A stretch of DNA of 64,000 bases, taken from Heligmosomoides polygyrus polygyrus (taxonomy: Eukaryota; Nematoda; Chromadorea; Rhabditida; Heligmosomidae). Of the stretch, positions 31,946-42,904 are shown piece by piece. The position numbers and the translations under genes were made by a program. Below the pieces are notes generated by a model. It saw nothing but the letters and a program-made list of their open reading frames with translations. It was not told the DNA's origin and made no database searches. The stretch covers positions 24,901,923 to 24,965,922 of the forward strand of contig OX377201.1 in the NCBI GenBank assembly GCA_947396885.1. The letters are read 5' to 3'. The first letter of the stretch is position 1, and every line of letters starts with the position of its first letter.

Positions 31946-32499
31946 TCACCAATAATACCGTAACTGCACACAAATTCGCGTACCTTATGATTGAATATTA
32001 TGGACCAGGGCCATGTCGGTACATAAGTGTGCCAAAAATGTCGTTCTCACCTGAACCTGTTGTCATCCGACTACTTTTCACTTTCACACCGGATTTCACT
32101 TCTCTGACAAGGAGAGGGATTGCGGTTGCGGATGCCATAAAAGGAATCCTCCTGGACGCCACATGTTGAGATATCGACTGTTAGGAAGAAGAGGCGGTTA
32201 GAGGTAGTGTAATGGAAATTGGACCTTTACATGTCTGTCATACGCATAGGTGGCAGCTGGGTACGTCGATGTTCACCTAGGACCTTTCTCTACACCCACG
32301 GATTGCGCGTTCAACGAAGAAGAAGAGGTGGTCATTCCCTGCTAGGGAGGAGATTGTTCCTCATTGGCCTTTTAAGATGCTGTTGGTGACAAGCGCATAT
32401 GATTTACTTTTTTCATAGATTTGTACCATAGCCATTGACTAAAAGGGAAGAGCAACACAGGACTTTTTATTTCCAGAGAAATGATATGGTGCAGGTAGG
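31946..32499. other. Interior of the inverted repeat, one open frame
   Basis: From 31946 to 32169 a plus-strand frame is open ('CRYISVPKMSFSPEPVVI', 'TRRGIAVADAIKGILLD'). I recognise no family and see no splice signals that make it convincing. The rest is non-coding. Confidence 0.2.
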
Positions 32500-32905
32500 C
32501 ATTGTTGGAAAAGTAGCACTTATGAAGGCGAAAATAGACAGCCTTGGTTCGTTCTAAGCATTGATGGTTTGAAATTGACTCATGTGAACATGAGAAAGCG
32601 AAACAACAACAATCTAATATATGCAGAAATTTCGGCAGTTTCTCGATCATAAAACGCCTCCGATGTGCTCCTATAAGGCGTCCCCCTACCAACTGCACCG
32701 TCGAGGCATACCTCGTGAAGTGTCGTAGGGGTTGATGGTAGTCACGCGCACACCTTCAGACCTCCCTTTCAGTTCTTCAAAAAGGCGTAGCAAAAACTAA
32801 CAGTGGTTCTGGACTCCGCTCACAGTGCCCTACCTCCCTTCAAAATAGCATCGCAAAAGCTTATCTTGAGTTGGGAACCCTTCCTTGTTAGGAGATAGTG
32901 GAGAC
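32500..32905 (-). repeat. Inverted dispersed repeat, right arm
   Basis: This is the inverted copy of 30990-31369. On the minus strand it reads 'gcttttgcgatgctatttt', 'gtgagcggagtccagaacca', 'gacggtgcagttggtaggg' (box A-like) and 'ccatcaatgcttagaac'. Beyond 'cttcataagtg' it continues past the point where the other arm was broken by the Helitron-like copy. Confidence 0.6.
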
Positions 32906-33627
32906 GCCGACATTTGCCACGCCTCCCTTTAAAGGGCGGGGGGTAGAACGCCACTCCGTCACAATAGCAGTATGCCAAAGTTAGCACCACGTCGCGTCAC
33001 CTGAACGTGAGATTCCACGCAGCTTAGAAGTGCGAAACGAAAACTACGCATCTAGAAGTGAAAATATGTATGCGGAAAAGTACCCTAATTTTAGGGACAG
33101 TCTTCAACACCTGCGTTGATGGGGCTGATCGCTGGCTTCGGCGAAGAGTGCGGAACGTAGTCAACCAGTCTCGAAATGCGAAGAGTACGATAGGAAGAAA
33201 GCTCGCAGATCGGCAAGAAGCGAAGTCATAGACTACTGGGTTCGGACAGTACACGTCGGAAACCATGGGAACGACGATGCTCGGGAGATTTGCATGCTGA
33301 TGGACGGGGAAGGTCGGGATTCAGAGAAGGTGGAAGGTGATGGAAGGGAAGTGTAGATCAGAGACAGGCGGGAGAACTAGCGAAGGCGCCTTCGGGGGAC
33401 GACGCTTTTGCTATTTAGCTGAATGTGAAGAGCGTAATATTGGGTTCTGCTCTCCACGACAGATGAAACCCAAGACGTGGCCGAGTTTACCATGCTCTGA
33501 CCACAGACACGACCGCACAGGTGTAGCTCCGATGCATGCATGGCTCGCGGCCCAGCAAAATGGTGGCGGCGACCTATGTAGTGACCTTCAGTGTTTTCGC
33601 CCACAGTGCAGAACAGTTCGATTTTGA
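32906..33627. other. Unassigned stretch
   Basis: Several open frames exist on both strands but none shows a domain. On the plus strand between 33100 and 33350 the composition is coding-like, although interrupted by stops. Confidence 0.3.
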
Positions 33628-33831
33628 CGTCGTTTGCTCGAGGGGTACGGAAATACCCTTGTGTATCTGGCCGAGCTTGCTGAGCAGGGAATCGAGGTGA
33701 CTGACGGTGATGGCAGCAGTGTAGCCAGCACCTCTAGGGACGTCTGGGACGCTACGATTCCCTCCGCGGCAGCTGTTGGTTTTACGTCGTCTTTCACGAA
33801 AATGGCAAAAAGACCGACAATCCCTTCATAA
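33628..33831 (+). CDS. Short open frame with coding-like composition, unknown
   Basis: A frame open from just after a TGA encodes 'LLEGYGNTLVYLAELAEQGI' and 'EVTDGDGSSVASTSRDVWDA', then stops at 33831. Codon third positions look non-random. No start context, acceptor or family is convincing, so it may be the last exon of a lost gene or chance. Confidence 0.2.
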   Translation, partial: RRLLEGYGNTLVYLAELAEQGIEVTDGDGSSVASTSRDVWDATIPSAAAVGFTSSFTKMAKRPTIPS

Positions 33832-34043
33832 CGGGTTATCTAAGCCCAAGGGCGCGTGCGGCGCAGTCGGAGGAGGCGCCGACTGTCGCCTGCATCCGAT
33901 ACCAGGTTCCTGGTTCTGATTTCCCGCCCTGGCCAACCAAGCCTTCCATCCCTCGGTGAATTGGTACCAGACTTGTCTGGGAAGGATAAAGCGCTGACTT
34001 GTTCATCGGTAGGCCACCGCAAGTCCTTGTATGGCCAAATACG

Positions 34044-34485
34044 GGCTGGTAGTACGAACATACAAGTTTTCGCCGCACGTTTCCTGCGGCCTCTGCCGCA
34101 CGCGCGATGAATCGCCACTGAGGCATCGCTCCTGGGTGGCCTGTTATGGGAGAAACGGAGCTCTAACAAACTCCCGAGTTACGCTGTATTGTATCTGAAT
34201 ATGTGGCTTTTAGAAATGAAGCTTCGTGTCATGAAAGAACCCAAAATCGTTTCACAATAGCAACAATTGCCTATTGCTTAGATTAGGTCATCCAATTCCC
34301 ACCCGAAATAACCATTTCCTCTAATTAGGTGCACCGAAGGACCCTCTAATAGCTGAGCAGAGGCACCAAAAGCAGTTTATGCAGTTACAAGAGCGTTAGA
34401 CTTCATAACTGTAGCAGCACACACTATGTAGATATCGCGCTTGCCGCAGCAGTCGCCGCGCCTTCGTATGTTCAGCTTGCTCCCT
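34044..34485. mobile_element. Unclassified DNA element with 9-bp target duplication, copy B (442 bp)
   Basis: Inverted copy of 25424-25874, running from 'ggctggtagtacgaac' to 'gttcagcttgctccct'. The flanks 'ccaaatacg' (34035-34043) and 'ccaagtacg' (34486-34494) form a 9-bp duplication with one mismatch, created within the SINE. Two independent copies with 9-bp duplications define the ends well. Confidence 0.75.
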
Positions 34486-34563
34486 CCAAGTACGCATTCA
34501 AATCGCCTCCACGACATACCGTAGAAGTAGAATGCGCGGCGCATCCCAAAAGGGATTGAGTAA

Positions 34564-35511
34564 GGCGCTTTTTATACTCCCGCCGCGGCGCGGCGCGTCA
34601 ATTTGGGGAGCGGCGCGGCCAGTCGCGCCGCGCCCGAATTTGACGCGCCGCTGCGCGATTGCAGTTAGAAAGGGGAGCGTCAGCGACGCGCGGCCACGAG
34701 CTTCTGCGCACTACGGCCCTGCTCCGGAAACGGTCCATGAGTCATTGAGGGAGCCAAACAGAATAGATTCGTCTGGCTGATCAGCGCAGTGCATCTTGTC
34801 AATGTTTGTCGTGGGATTCCTATGAGGAGCGACGTATCCTCTCTTAAGCCTGGAGTCGAAGTCGTCCGCTCAACCTACGGTTGAAACTGGTGAGTGTGGT
34901 ATTGAGTAGAATCCCCTGCAATGCAAACGGCCTTAAACCACCTCCTTATTTTGCGATATGTGCGGGTCCAGAAGTAAAACTGTTGGAAAGTACTCATCGT
35001 CGAGAATCACTCAAAATTCTTTCTCATATGGCCATTCTGGGGTCACTGTGCACTAAGCATATCTTTGGCGTGGCATATGAAGCTTCTTGAATGTCTACAG
35101 ATCTCCGTTCTCTTCCTAGGTTACAGAAGGAAGGGGCTAAGGTCATGGTCACCGATTTCGCCCAAACTCCCTAATCATGCAAACCTAGTAATCGTCTGTA
35201 ACTTCAAAAAACGATGTCAGTCTCGTGATCAGCACCCTAAATACCCCCTTCTCCTTCCCAATAGGAGAAGTTTGGTCAAAACGGTAAAATCTCCCACCCT
35301 ACACCGAGTCTGCCGCGGCTGCTCGCGCCGCGCCGCGCCCTTCCCCTCAGCGGCGCGATTCGCCGAATACCGTAACCCAAAATCCCGTCAAGTGTGGTGT
35401 TTTGCGGCGGCGGAGTATAAAAGCGATGCGGCGCTCCTCGCGGCGCGAAAAATCGATAGCCATGCCGACCATCACGCCGCGCCGCGGGGCGGCGCAAGTA
35501 TAAAAGGCGCC
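34564..35511. mobile_element. Harbinger-like MITE, 948 bp, TAA target duplication
   Basis: Left end 'ggcgctttttatactcccgc'; reverse complement of the right end 'ggcgccttttatacttgcgc'. Both extend into GCGCCGCGG-rich arms. TAA occurs at 34561-34563 and 35512-35514, and removing the element restores a normal SINE 3' end. The interior is GC-rich with TATAAAAG words and no coding capacity. The terminus resembles that of 6511-6845 (GGC..TATAC-type against GGCC..CATAC). Confidence 0.75.
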
Positions 35512-35544
35512 TAACGCCGTCCTTTATCCTTTAATCTTATGTTA

Positions 35545-35665
35545 GCCCTGAGGCGTACCACCGGCGACGAGTCGCGACGACAGGTTGCGCGGGTAGCTAC
35601 GCAGTTCGTAGCTACCCGCACAACACTGCCGCCACAACTCGTCGCCGGTGGAATGCAATAGGCCC
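35545..35665. repeat. Palindromic GC-rich element, about 120 bp
   Basis: Outer arms 'ccaccggcgacgagt' and 'actcgtcgccggtgg' enclose inner arms 'gcgggtagctac' and 'gtagctacccgc'. The whole would fold into a long hairpin. The ends 'gccctgaggcgtacc' and, inverted, 'gggcctattgcattcc' are only partly alike and no clear TSD is visible. It is probably a small MITE. Confidence 0.55.
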
Positions 35666-35782
35666 TAGATCATGTTTATTGTCGGCAAGAATTCCACAGG
35701 TTTGTTGTTGTTCTTGCGCAGTTGCTATGCCACAATTGCTGCATTCCCCACGAACAGCTGCACGGCGCCAAGAAACTCGGTG

Positions 35783-36318
35783 GAAAGGTTGTTAGCCATC
35801 ATCGGTATGGCTCTAAATAGGAAAAGAAGCGCTGCTGTACCAAACAGGTGATGTAGAGCGCACACAAAAGACTTTTTATTCGTTAAGCACAAACTCGGAT
35901 AATTAATCCATAACATACGGGTTAATCACACGTAGTAATAAGAAAGCTTACAAGAAACTGTAAAAGCAAGCGTACGAAAAGGCAATTTTGAACGACTGCA
36001 ATACTTACTTTCACGGGATAATATGAAGAACGCACCTAGAGTGATCTGAAAATATGGCACAAGATAATCGCCACATGAATGTGTGGCGATTATTTTGTGC
36101 CATAATTTTAGTTTTCTATTCTTCTGTAAGCCTTCTTATTACTACGTATGGATAATCGCCACATGTGTCCGTATGTCATGGTTTAAATATCCGAGTTCAT
36201 GCTTAAGGAATAAAGTGTCTCTCGCGCGCGTTCTAAATCACTTGTTTGGAAATTTGTTTCTTTGTGGTGTTTCTTTTCCTATTTAGAGTCATACTGCTGA
36301 TGGTTAACATCCTTTTGC
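35783..36318. repeat. Inverted repeat (fold-back), about 536 bp, with central hairpin
   Basis: The left arm ('aggttgttagccatcatcgg', 'ctctaaataggaaaagaag', 'acacgtagtaataagaaag') recurs inverted on the right ('cctatttagagtc', 'ccttcttattactacgta'). Between the arms lies a 50-bp palindrome, 'atggcacaagataatcgcc' with its inverse, at about 36053-36102. Non-coding; probably a MITE or fold-back element. Confidence 0.65.
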
Positions 36319-37690
36319 TCATGTATGTGCTCAAAGGGATATGGGCTAAAGGTGCAATAGAAAGAACATGAGGCGAAGTTGCTTGTGGGTACAAAATCAG
36401 AGCTGAGGCACGAGAAAAAAGGGAGAGAGGGAGAAGAAAGAGAAACATGCTTTACGGTAGTGTTGGTAGTATTATCACAAGAAAGTTTTTGTGTCGTTGT
36501 TATCATGAAAATGATTAATGGTTGAAGTTGACTATTGTGTTAAAATAAAGTTGAATAAGTATGCAATTCTTAAAGTAAGGACTTATATTTCAAAAACTTA
36601 CCGTCACCGACGGTCGACCACTGGTCGAAAAGAGGAGCCCAACTTGGGCTGTGAGGTACAAAACCTCAAGATAACAAACAATGTTTAACTTTACTAGTAA
36701 AGGTCACTGTTTACCTATGGAGTCGGGAAAAACTCCTCAGAACATCCATAAGTAAACAGCAATTACAATAAGGTAAAAACAGCAAGTATAAAATGAAAAG
36801 AAACTAAGGTTATGTAACTAATATGCTCGTTTCGTCCCTAACCCTCAGACGAGCACAATAAAAGGAAACAGTCAACCTCCCCGGGACTCCTCAGTGAGGA
36901 AGGAGGTTTTAAAAGAATTTAAAAAAATAAAAAATAAAACTCACCTGCAAGGGGATAACAATCCACAAAAGAAATCGACGTCCTTACAAGAAAATCCGGT
37001 AAACCTCCACAAAAATAAAAAAGTCACTGCACCTGTAAGGGTCCATAGGTAAGAACGGAACTATCCCAACGATTCGTACGAGTCACGAGAAAAACGCGAC
37101 GAGAACACAGCGGAACGAAACGTCCGTAGCAAATCACAATATCGATGCGGAAAAAAAACGGACTGGCAATAAAGACAAACATAGGAGACCGCAAACACAA
37201 GGCCTTAGAGGGGATACGAACAAAAACGACGGCCACCCTGGAAGAAACTGAACCCCCCTATCCCAAGGGAGCATATATATGCCATTCAAGAACGTTCTAG
37301 AACGCAATCAATCAGTGAAAAACGCGCGCAATCAATCCGCTCTATTAGCAAATATTGTTGCGGAAGTAGGACCCGCCGCAAGTACGCCGGAAGCCCATAA
37401 GTGCCCTTATGAGAAGAACATCCACATGTGTCAGCTGTCATATGACACATATGACAGCCAACACATACGCCATAGTTCCACACGTGGAACTAGTTGGAAA
37501 GTGCACTGCTATAGTGGTAGAAGTGCAGAAGTGCAAGAGGCGAGTAGCACATACTCAAGCAGTGTGCGAATAAGTAAATAAAGCGAATTATGCAAAAGCG
37601 TATGTTCGAGCTGCTATTCTAGTTAATGTCCAATAGCATAACTAAGATGCAAAGTTAAAGTCTTACACAAAACGAGGACTAAACATTTGT
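36319..37690. other. AT-rich stretch, possible 3' region of the adjacent retroelement
   Basis: Short palindromes occur at 36715-36775 ('ctgtttac' and 'gtaaacag') and 37420-37490 ('gtcatatgacacatatgac'). No gene was recognised. If the Penelope-like fragment at 37691 is intact downstream, this could be its 3' UTR. Confidence 0.3.
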
Positions 37691-38338
37691 TTAACTACAT
37701 ATTCTGATCAACTCTCTATCTCCGCTATGGGGACTCAGACAATATTTGTATTTTATGAAGTTATTCTTCTTAATGCACTTGAGCAGGGACCTGTTAAAGT
37801 AGTCCTTACTATATCCACTATCAACCAACAGGGTTCGTAACTGTTCCATTCTATTAATGAAATCGCGTAATAGACTGCATGTACGAGCAGTTCTTAATAT
37901 CTCCGTATAAATAGTAGCTCTTTTGATATTGTCACTAATATACGAATCAGCTGCTGGAAATCTAATAACCTTAAAGTTGAAGTCGTCAGTCTTATTATAC
38001 ATTTTGGTGTATATCTTTTCGTTTTCAATCCATATACTGAGATCCAAGTAATGACATTTCTTATCATTATCATGTGTGATTTCAATCTTGAGAATTCTCT
38101 CATACACTTTATCCAAAATGTTTGTAACCTCAAGAGTATTCACGTTGTGTATGATAAGTAGGTCGTCCATATATCTAAATGGATGGAATATCTTGTTATG
38201 CATTATATTCTTTAATGAATATATATACTCAAAGTATGACATAGTTAAATCTGCCATTAAAGGACTGAAATTACCCCCTTGAGGCACCCCTATTTTTTGC
38301 TTATGTCGAACTCTATAACCCACCATTAATCGTTCCAC
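37691..38338 (-). pseudogene. Penelope-like element reverse transcriptase, C-terminal half
   Basis: A 215-codon minus-strand frame contains 'IGVPQGGNFSPLMADLTM' (RT motif 4) and 'FHPFRYMDDLLIIHN' (catalytic RYMDD). It then has the Penelope-type block 'CHYLDLSIWIENEKIYTKMY', 'FPAADSYISDNIKRATIYTE' and a leucine/lysine-rich end. LINE RTs instead carry FADD or YADD here and a different thumb, which is why I favour the Penelope-like clade. The N-terminal RT motifs are missing. No GIY-YIG domain follows, and a stop comes after 'GDRELIRICS'. Base composition is much more AT-rich than the neighbouring LINEs. A different RT lineage (for example another PLE subgroup) remains possible. Confidence 0.65.
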
Positions 38339-39154
38339 CGTTCACTTCTCAGGAGATACACGGCGCTCGAGTCGCGTTAATTGCACGCTTCTCATTGGAG
38401 GATGGAAGCAGTCCTTCGAATCCGATTATATCGTTTTTACATATAGAGAACACCCTCCAAACCCTGAGAATAGACCAACCCAACTCCCATCTTCCTTTCT
38501 TCTTTAAGCCTTCTTATAGTAAAAAAAAAACTGGTTTTACTATATAGATTAGCGCAGTGGGATATGGTAAGGCAGAATTTTCACTGCTCCTATGAAACAC
38601 ATCCACCTTCCATCACATGTACGCGATTTGTTCGTCGAAGTGCCCGCTCTCTACGTGCGAGAAAGAGATCATGAGAGTCCCAATCCGAAGTGCTTAATCT
38701 GCAGAAAAATAGATAATTAAAATTAATCGGTATTGGTCGGCGCTGTTTACTGTCCGGCGGCAATAATACTCCACCGAATCGCATAGTCACCCTCCCTACC
38801 TCTTCCCACCCTCCCCGTCCCTTCCTTCCGCGGTAATACTTCCTTACCTATGTGCTATAAGAGTGACTGACTCTTACTCTCCCTATGTGCTAGGGAGAGT
38901 AAGAGGCAGTCACCAGCACTCACATGTGACACTGAGTCCCCTCAGGTGCCACCACGTTGTCATGACGTCTATGACATTCATTCTGCATACCGACACACGT
39001 GCCACGACTTCTGTGACCCGTCTTCAGAAACCCGACGCACATTGGACGATATTCAGAGAAAATACTGGTCCCCCTTATTCCCCTCTCTAGTTGTCCTCCT
39101 TTGCTGGTACCCTCTTCACCGGTTCCCCTCCTATTGGTCCCTTTACTCGGAATC
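38339..39154. other. Unassigned stretch
   Basis: At 38450-38515 'ccaaaccctgagaatagac' and 'ttaagccttctta' distantly resemble the Helitron-like interior 'ccaaaccccgagaatagga' and 'taggccttctga'. An inverted pair 'gtgctagggagagtaagag' and 'gactcttactctccctatg' lies near 38865-38905. No gene was recognised. Confidence 0.3.
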
Positions 39155-39528
39155 CTTACGGTCGACGTCTGCGGCACGTCTTCTAAATCCCAGTGCACGT
39201 TGGATGACGCCTTCGGGACGTCTTCTGATCCCCAGCGTACGTTGGAAAACGTCTGCGGCACGTCTTCTGAATCCCAACGCACGCCTTCAGCACGTTCTCT
39301 AAATCTCTACGCTCTGCACTTCATCGCCATTCATACCCTGAAGCGTTGCCCACTGAATAACTTGTAAATTTGGATGATCCGCCGCCAAGGATATAATTCG
39401 CCAGCAATCTCCCATGGTTAAGCTCAAAGGAAGCCGGCTGCTATACGCCGTACTGCCACTGGCATCTCTTGGCTTCAGTTCCCTTCCCGTGACGGACACG
39501 TGACATTAGCCGATTATATATAGTAGGA
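39155..39528 (-). mobile_element. Helitron-like element, copy 5, diverged
   Basis: The 5' end on the minus strand is 'TCCTACTATATATAATCG', starting at 39528 after a host A. 'gtccgtcac' follows, as in the other copies. The interior has three diverged units of about 42 bp containing 'acgtctgcggcacgtcttct' (39165-39290), related in style to the 41-bp minisatellite. The 3' hairpin was not found, so the left border is approximate. Confidence 0.45.
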
Positions 39529-40394
39529 TTGTATTTGACAGACATGCGTATTCAACGTTATCCAGAATGACGGCGACATTATGAAGAATACGTAACGCTA
39601 AGGCATGAACTAGTGGATGGGCTTCCAACACGGTGCTGCATTGGTGTGATCTGTGGTGCACCTTTTTAGAGAACAGACAAATTTTGGCTTCGTTTCCGAA
39701 ACCGTCTCCACATTCTTGTTGTTTAGATTCGCGATCGCTATTGCCGAGAAGTGCAGAAACAATTTGAATAGACTTCTTCGTCCTCCAGTTGGTATAACAT
39801 TTGCACAGTGCTACACAACTCTAGCCCTATTTTCCTTGAGATAATTTTCGACTGCGTCTCGTGGTAGCTTTTCAGAATATTTTCAGCCCAATGAGGCCAT
39901 GAAGCTTCAGTATGTTACATCCCGTTGAAACCATTTTATGAGCCATTGAACGGATTTCGTTGAAAACTGATTCATATTGCAGAGAACGTGGCTTTACTGG
40001 CAGGTGGGAAGAAAGCCTTTTGAATGATACAAGACCGTACGTTACTGACGTTCCCGTTCTTTTTATTCCGAATGTACTGGTCATCCCCCTAATCTCCTAA
40101 TTAATCTCTTAATTTTGTAGAACAATTATATGCGCCTAATGGCTGTGAATGCCTGTTCTGTGAGATAGTTTTCCAGAGGAATTTCCTCAGCGACATTCAA
40201 GCAGCTACTGTTATGGACTATGGTCTCAAACATGGATCAGTACTCATGGAAGTCGCTCCTTCCTTCTTGTATTTTTTACTACATGAACGTGTGCCATGTG
40301 AACCAGAAAAGCAAAAAAGAAAAATCAAGAAAACTAACAACTCGACAGTGCAAAAAAAAAACTGTGATCTAACACAAAAACACAACAATTCAAG
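39529..40394. other. Non-coding stretch
   Basis: A lysine- and asparagine-rich plus-strand frame near 40213-40542 overlaps the LINE end and looks AT-driven. Nothing else was seen. Confidence 0.35.
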
Positions 40395-42480
40395 CATTCA
40401 AATAACTGCCCAACAATTTAATGAAACATTTGGTATCGTAAGGAACACATGCCTTCCTGCTCATCTTTACGAAGTCGGAACCCGCACGGTGCGCAAAAAA
40501 ATATCGGTATCGAAATCTAGTTCTGGTTTTAGGAAGCATTAATTTGCGTGAACTACCGCGAGTAGTGGAATTCCTTTCCTCTCCAAGGGGAGATAAAGAC
40601 AGATCACACTTGCCATAAAGGATTTTATGAAACAATATAAGGTCATACTTCTTCCTTCTATATTCCAGGGTCTCCAAGCCCAGAATGATATTAAGATCCT
40701 TAGCGGAGGGATTTGATCATATGGGAAACCAAGACTACGAATCTTTACTATTCTGGACTGACTCAATATTTTTTATTAGTTTTCTTTTGTGTGGGTTAAA
40801 GACAGCTGTTCCATATTCAAGCAATGGCCGGACATAGGTTTTAAAAGCACGTACTAGGATACGGGAATCCTTTGTTGTCAAGGCTCTGAAGAGATTGTAG
40901 ACCAACCTAGAGGCTTTCAGAGCTATCATTTTACAATGCTTGTCAAATGTAAGATTTTGGTTTACTAGAAGCCCAGATCTTGAACGCTATCAACTTTATC
41001 CATCAAAGACCCATCAAGTACGTAACTGCATTCTAGTCTCGACGGTCTAAGCTTAAGACCCTTGGTTTTAGAGCTTCTCAGAGGGAGCTCATTTTCACAT
41101 TGCAGTGCGACATCGACAGCCTCATGAAGTTTATCATGCGACTGCGTATCAATCACACTGTGGTACAGTTTTACATCATCAGCAAATGCGCAACAGCCAA
41201 TGACTGTAGCAGTTAGGAGGCCAGGAAGTTCATACGTATAGACGTTGAAAAGAACCGGAGAGAGGACACCACCTTGTGGTACGCCGCTGACAACACATCG
41301 AGGTGTAGAAAGGGAAGCGTACACAGGCACCTGGAAGCTCCTGTCAGACAAAAAGGACGAGAGCCAAGAGATGATCCTTGATGTATGCCGACCAAAAGCA
41401 GTTTGCGAAGTAGTTTTGCATGAGATACCTTGTCAAAAGCTTTCGAAAAGTCATGATAGATAACATCCACAGAATTACCCTTATCCAACTCCAACGACTA
41501 GTCATTTAGCGACTGGAGCATTGCTGTCACCGTAGATTTCCCTGTTTAGAACCCGTGTTGGTAGGGCGAGATAATCGAATGTTCCATTAAATGATCCACA
41601 ATTTTCTTTTTGAGGATTTTTTCAAAAGTGCGACCAAAAACTGAGGTTATACTGATGGGGCGACAATTTTCGAGTGAGGAGTAAGGAGGTTTCTTAGATA
41701 TGGGGACGACTATGGCCTTTCTCCATCTCACGGGTACCCCCGACCTCATGAAGCTGAGATTGAACAAGAACTCAAGGGGTGAAGCGATGTGATCAATAAC
41801 TGCCTTGATAAACGGTAAGGGGACGTCATCAGGCGTTATTGAAGATGAATACGGCCAATTGATGATAATACTCCGAATTTCTTCAGCGAAGAACCACGTC
41901 GAGTCAGTCATGACAGGTACCAGTGCCCTTCTGTCACACTTAGGTTCAGATACATGGAGTGGCTGTTTGGTTCTTGCCAATGAGGATTTTAGGGCATGGA
42001 ACACTCCGCTGCGGTTTTACCCGGTATCTGATTTATGTTAGTTGACAAAATGTTACGATTCTGTGAATTTTTCTCAAAAGTTTAGGTTCCATTGAGATTT
42101 TTATCAGACCGTTTGGCTGTTACACTTTCCTTATTTCGTTTAGGTCGTTTACAAAGTTCATGTTCGTGAGTTTCTTTTTTTGAGGGGTGCGCTTCTCGCA
42201 GGACAACAGCGTGCTGTGGAAATTCTATCGCAACTTCATAAGCTCTAATAGGCGAGTTTTCAACGCGGACAACATTGCATCGGTCTTTCGAGGACGGAAC
42301 CAAGGCCCACTTTATCTAGATCTGTTAGGACCATTTTAAGAAGTTCTTTTTCTTATTGTTGGTTTTTTAGCTTCGACGTATTCGCTCCTGATTGTTTTTA
42401 GCACACTTAAAACATTGCCTCTAGACTCTAGAGGAATTAGTGAGACAGCATTTTGTATCGATCCTGTCAATTTGAGACAA
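40395..42480 (-). pseudogene. CR1/Jockey-type LINE, RT region, multiply frameshifted
   Basis: Minus-strand fragments in order: 'RRALVPVMTDSTWFFAEEIR' (about 41930), 'GVPVRWRKAIVVPISKKPPY', 'ENCRPISITSVFGRTFEKIL', 'DVIYHDFSKAFDKVSHAKLL', 'SGVPQGGVLSPVLFNVYTYE', 'CCAFADDVKLYHSVIDTQSH' (catalytic FADD), 'GLKLRPSRLECSYVLDG' and 'VRPLLEYGTAVFNPHKRK'. The CR1-like C-terminus 'EYRRKKYDLILFHKILYGK' follows. At least five frame changes separate them. Weak coding-like sequence continues to about 42480, but no EN domain is recognisable. The copy at 59400-60411 belongs to the same or a close family. Confidence 0.85.
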
Positions 42481-42771
42481 TTATCCTGTATTTTATCCGG
42501 TTCTCCTGGTTAGTTCGCCTCTTTTGTTAACGGACGAAACGTGGCTAGTTGATGCTGGCCTACAACTGATGAGAAGCGCGCTTTAGGTTAGCTTTTTGGA
42601 AATATATGGCATTCAGTGCTGACTGCGCTTTTCGACATCGGCCTTTTCTCTGAAGCATGAGCTGTATCAGAAGTGTAGTGCCTGCACGCCTCTTCACTAG
42701 CTCAGCTTATTACTCTGATGAGGTGCAGAGAGTTAACGGGCAAAACGTATAGGTCGTGCGGCCGATGCGTC

Positions 42772-42897
42772 ACTGTGCAATTTGGCACGGTGAATTGAAT
42801 GCTTTATTTCAATTTATTTTAATATCACCACCGCCCAAGGTCAGCATTAATACAATCCCATAAACGCAAGAACCTATGTGCGGAGCTAGTACAACAT
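42772..42897 (+). repeat. Dispersed repeat, copy B (partner at 30765-30895)
   Basis: Contains 'gcaatttggcacggtgaatt' and ends 'ggagctagtacaaca', matching the partner copy. It sits directly beside a SINE. Its origin is unknown. Confidence 0.4.
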
Positions 42898-42904
42898 CCT
42901 ATCA

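Larger units (their letters stand above)
33849..35535 (+). mobile_element. tRNA-derived SINE, copy 3, interrupted by two different DNA elements
   Basis: SINE pieces are 33849-34043, 34486-34563 and 35512-35535. The head has 'gcggcgcagtcggaggagg' (box A) and 'cctggttctgatttcccgcc' (box B). The body has 'accagacttgtctgggaag', 'catcggtaggccaccgcaag' and 'ggccaaatacg'. It is broken by a 442-bp element (34044-34485), resumes 'tacgcattcaaatcgcctcc', and is broken again after 'gggattgagtaa' by a 948-bp Harbinger-like MITE. It ends 'taacgccgtcctttatcc'. The piece order equals that of the uninterrupted copy at 42905-43197. Confidence 0.8.

Noticed and set aside
37691..38338. Mitochondrial or group II intron reverse transcriptase
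   Set aside because: The box is RYMDD with a Penelope-like thumb region. No intron RNA domains or maturase motifs were seen.
40213..40542. 109-codon plus-strand frame rich in Lys, Asn and Gln
   Set aside because: Low-complexity AT-rich sequence overlapping the end of the CR1-type LINE. No start context or homology was recognised.
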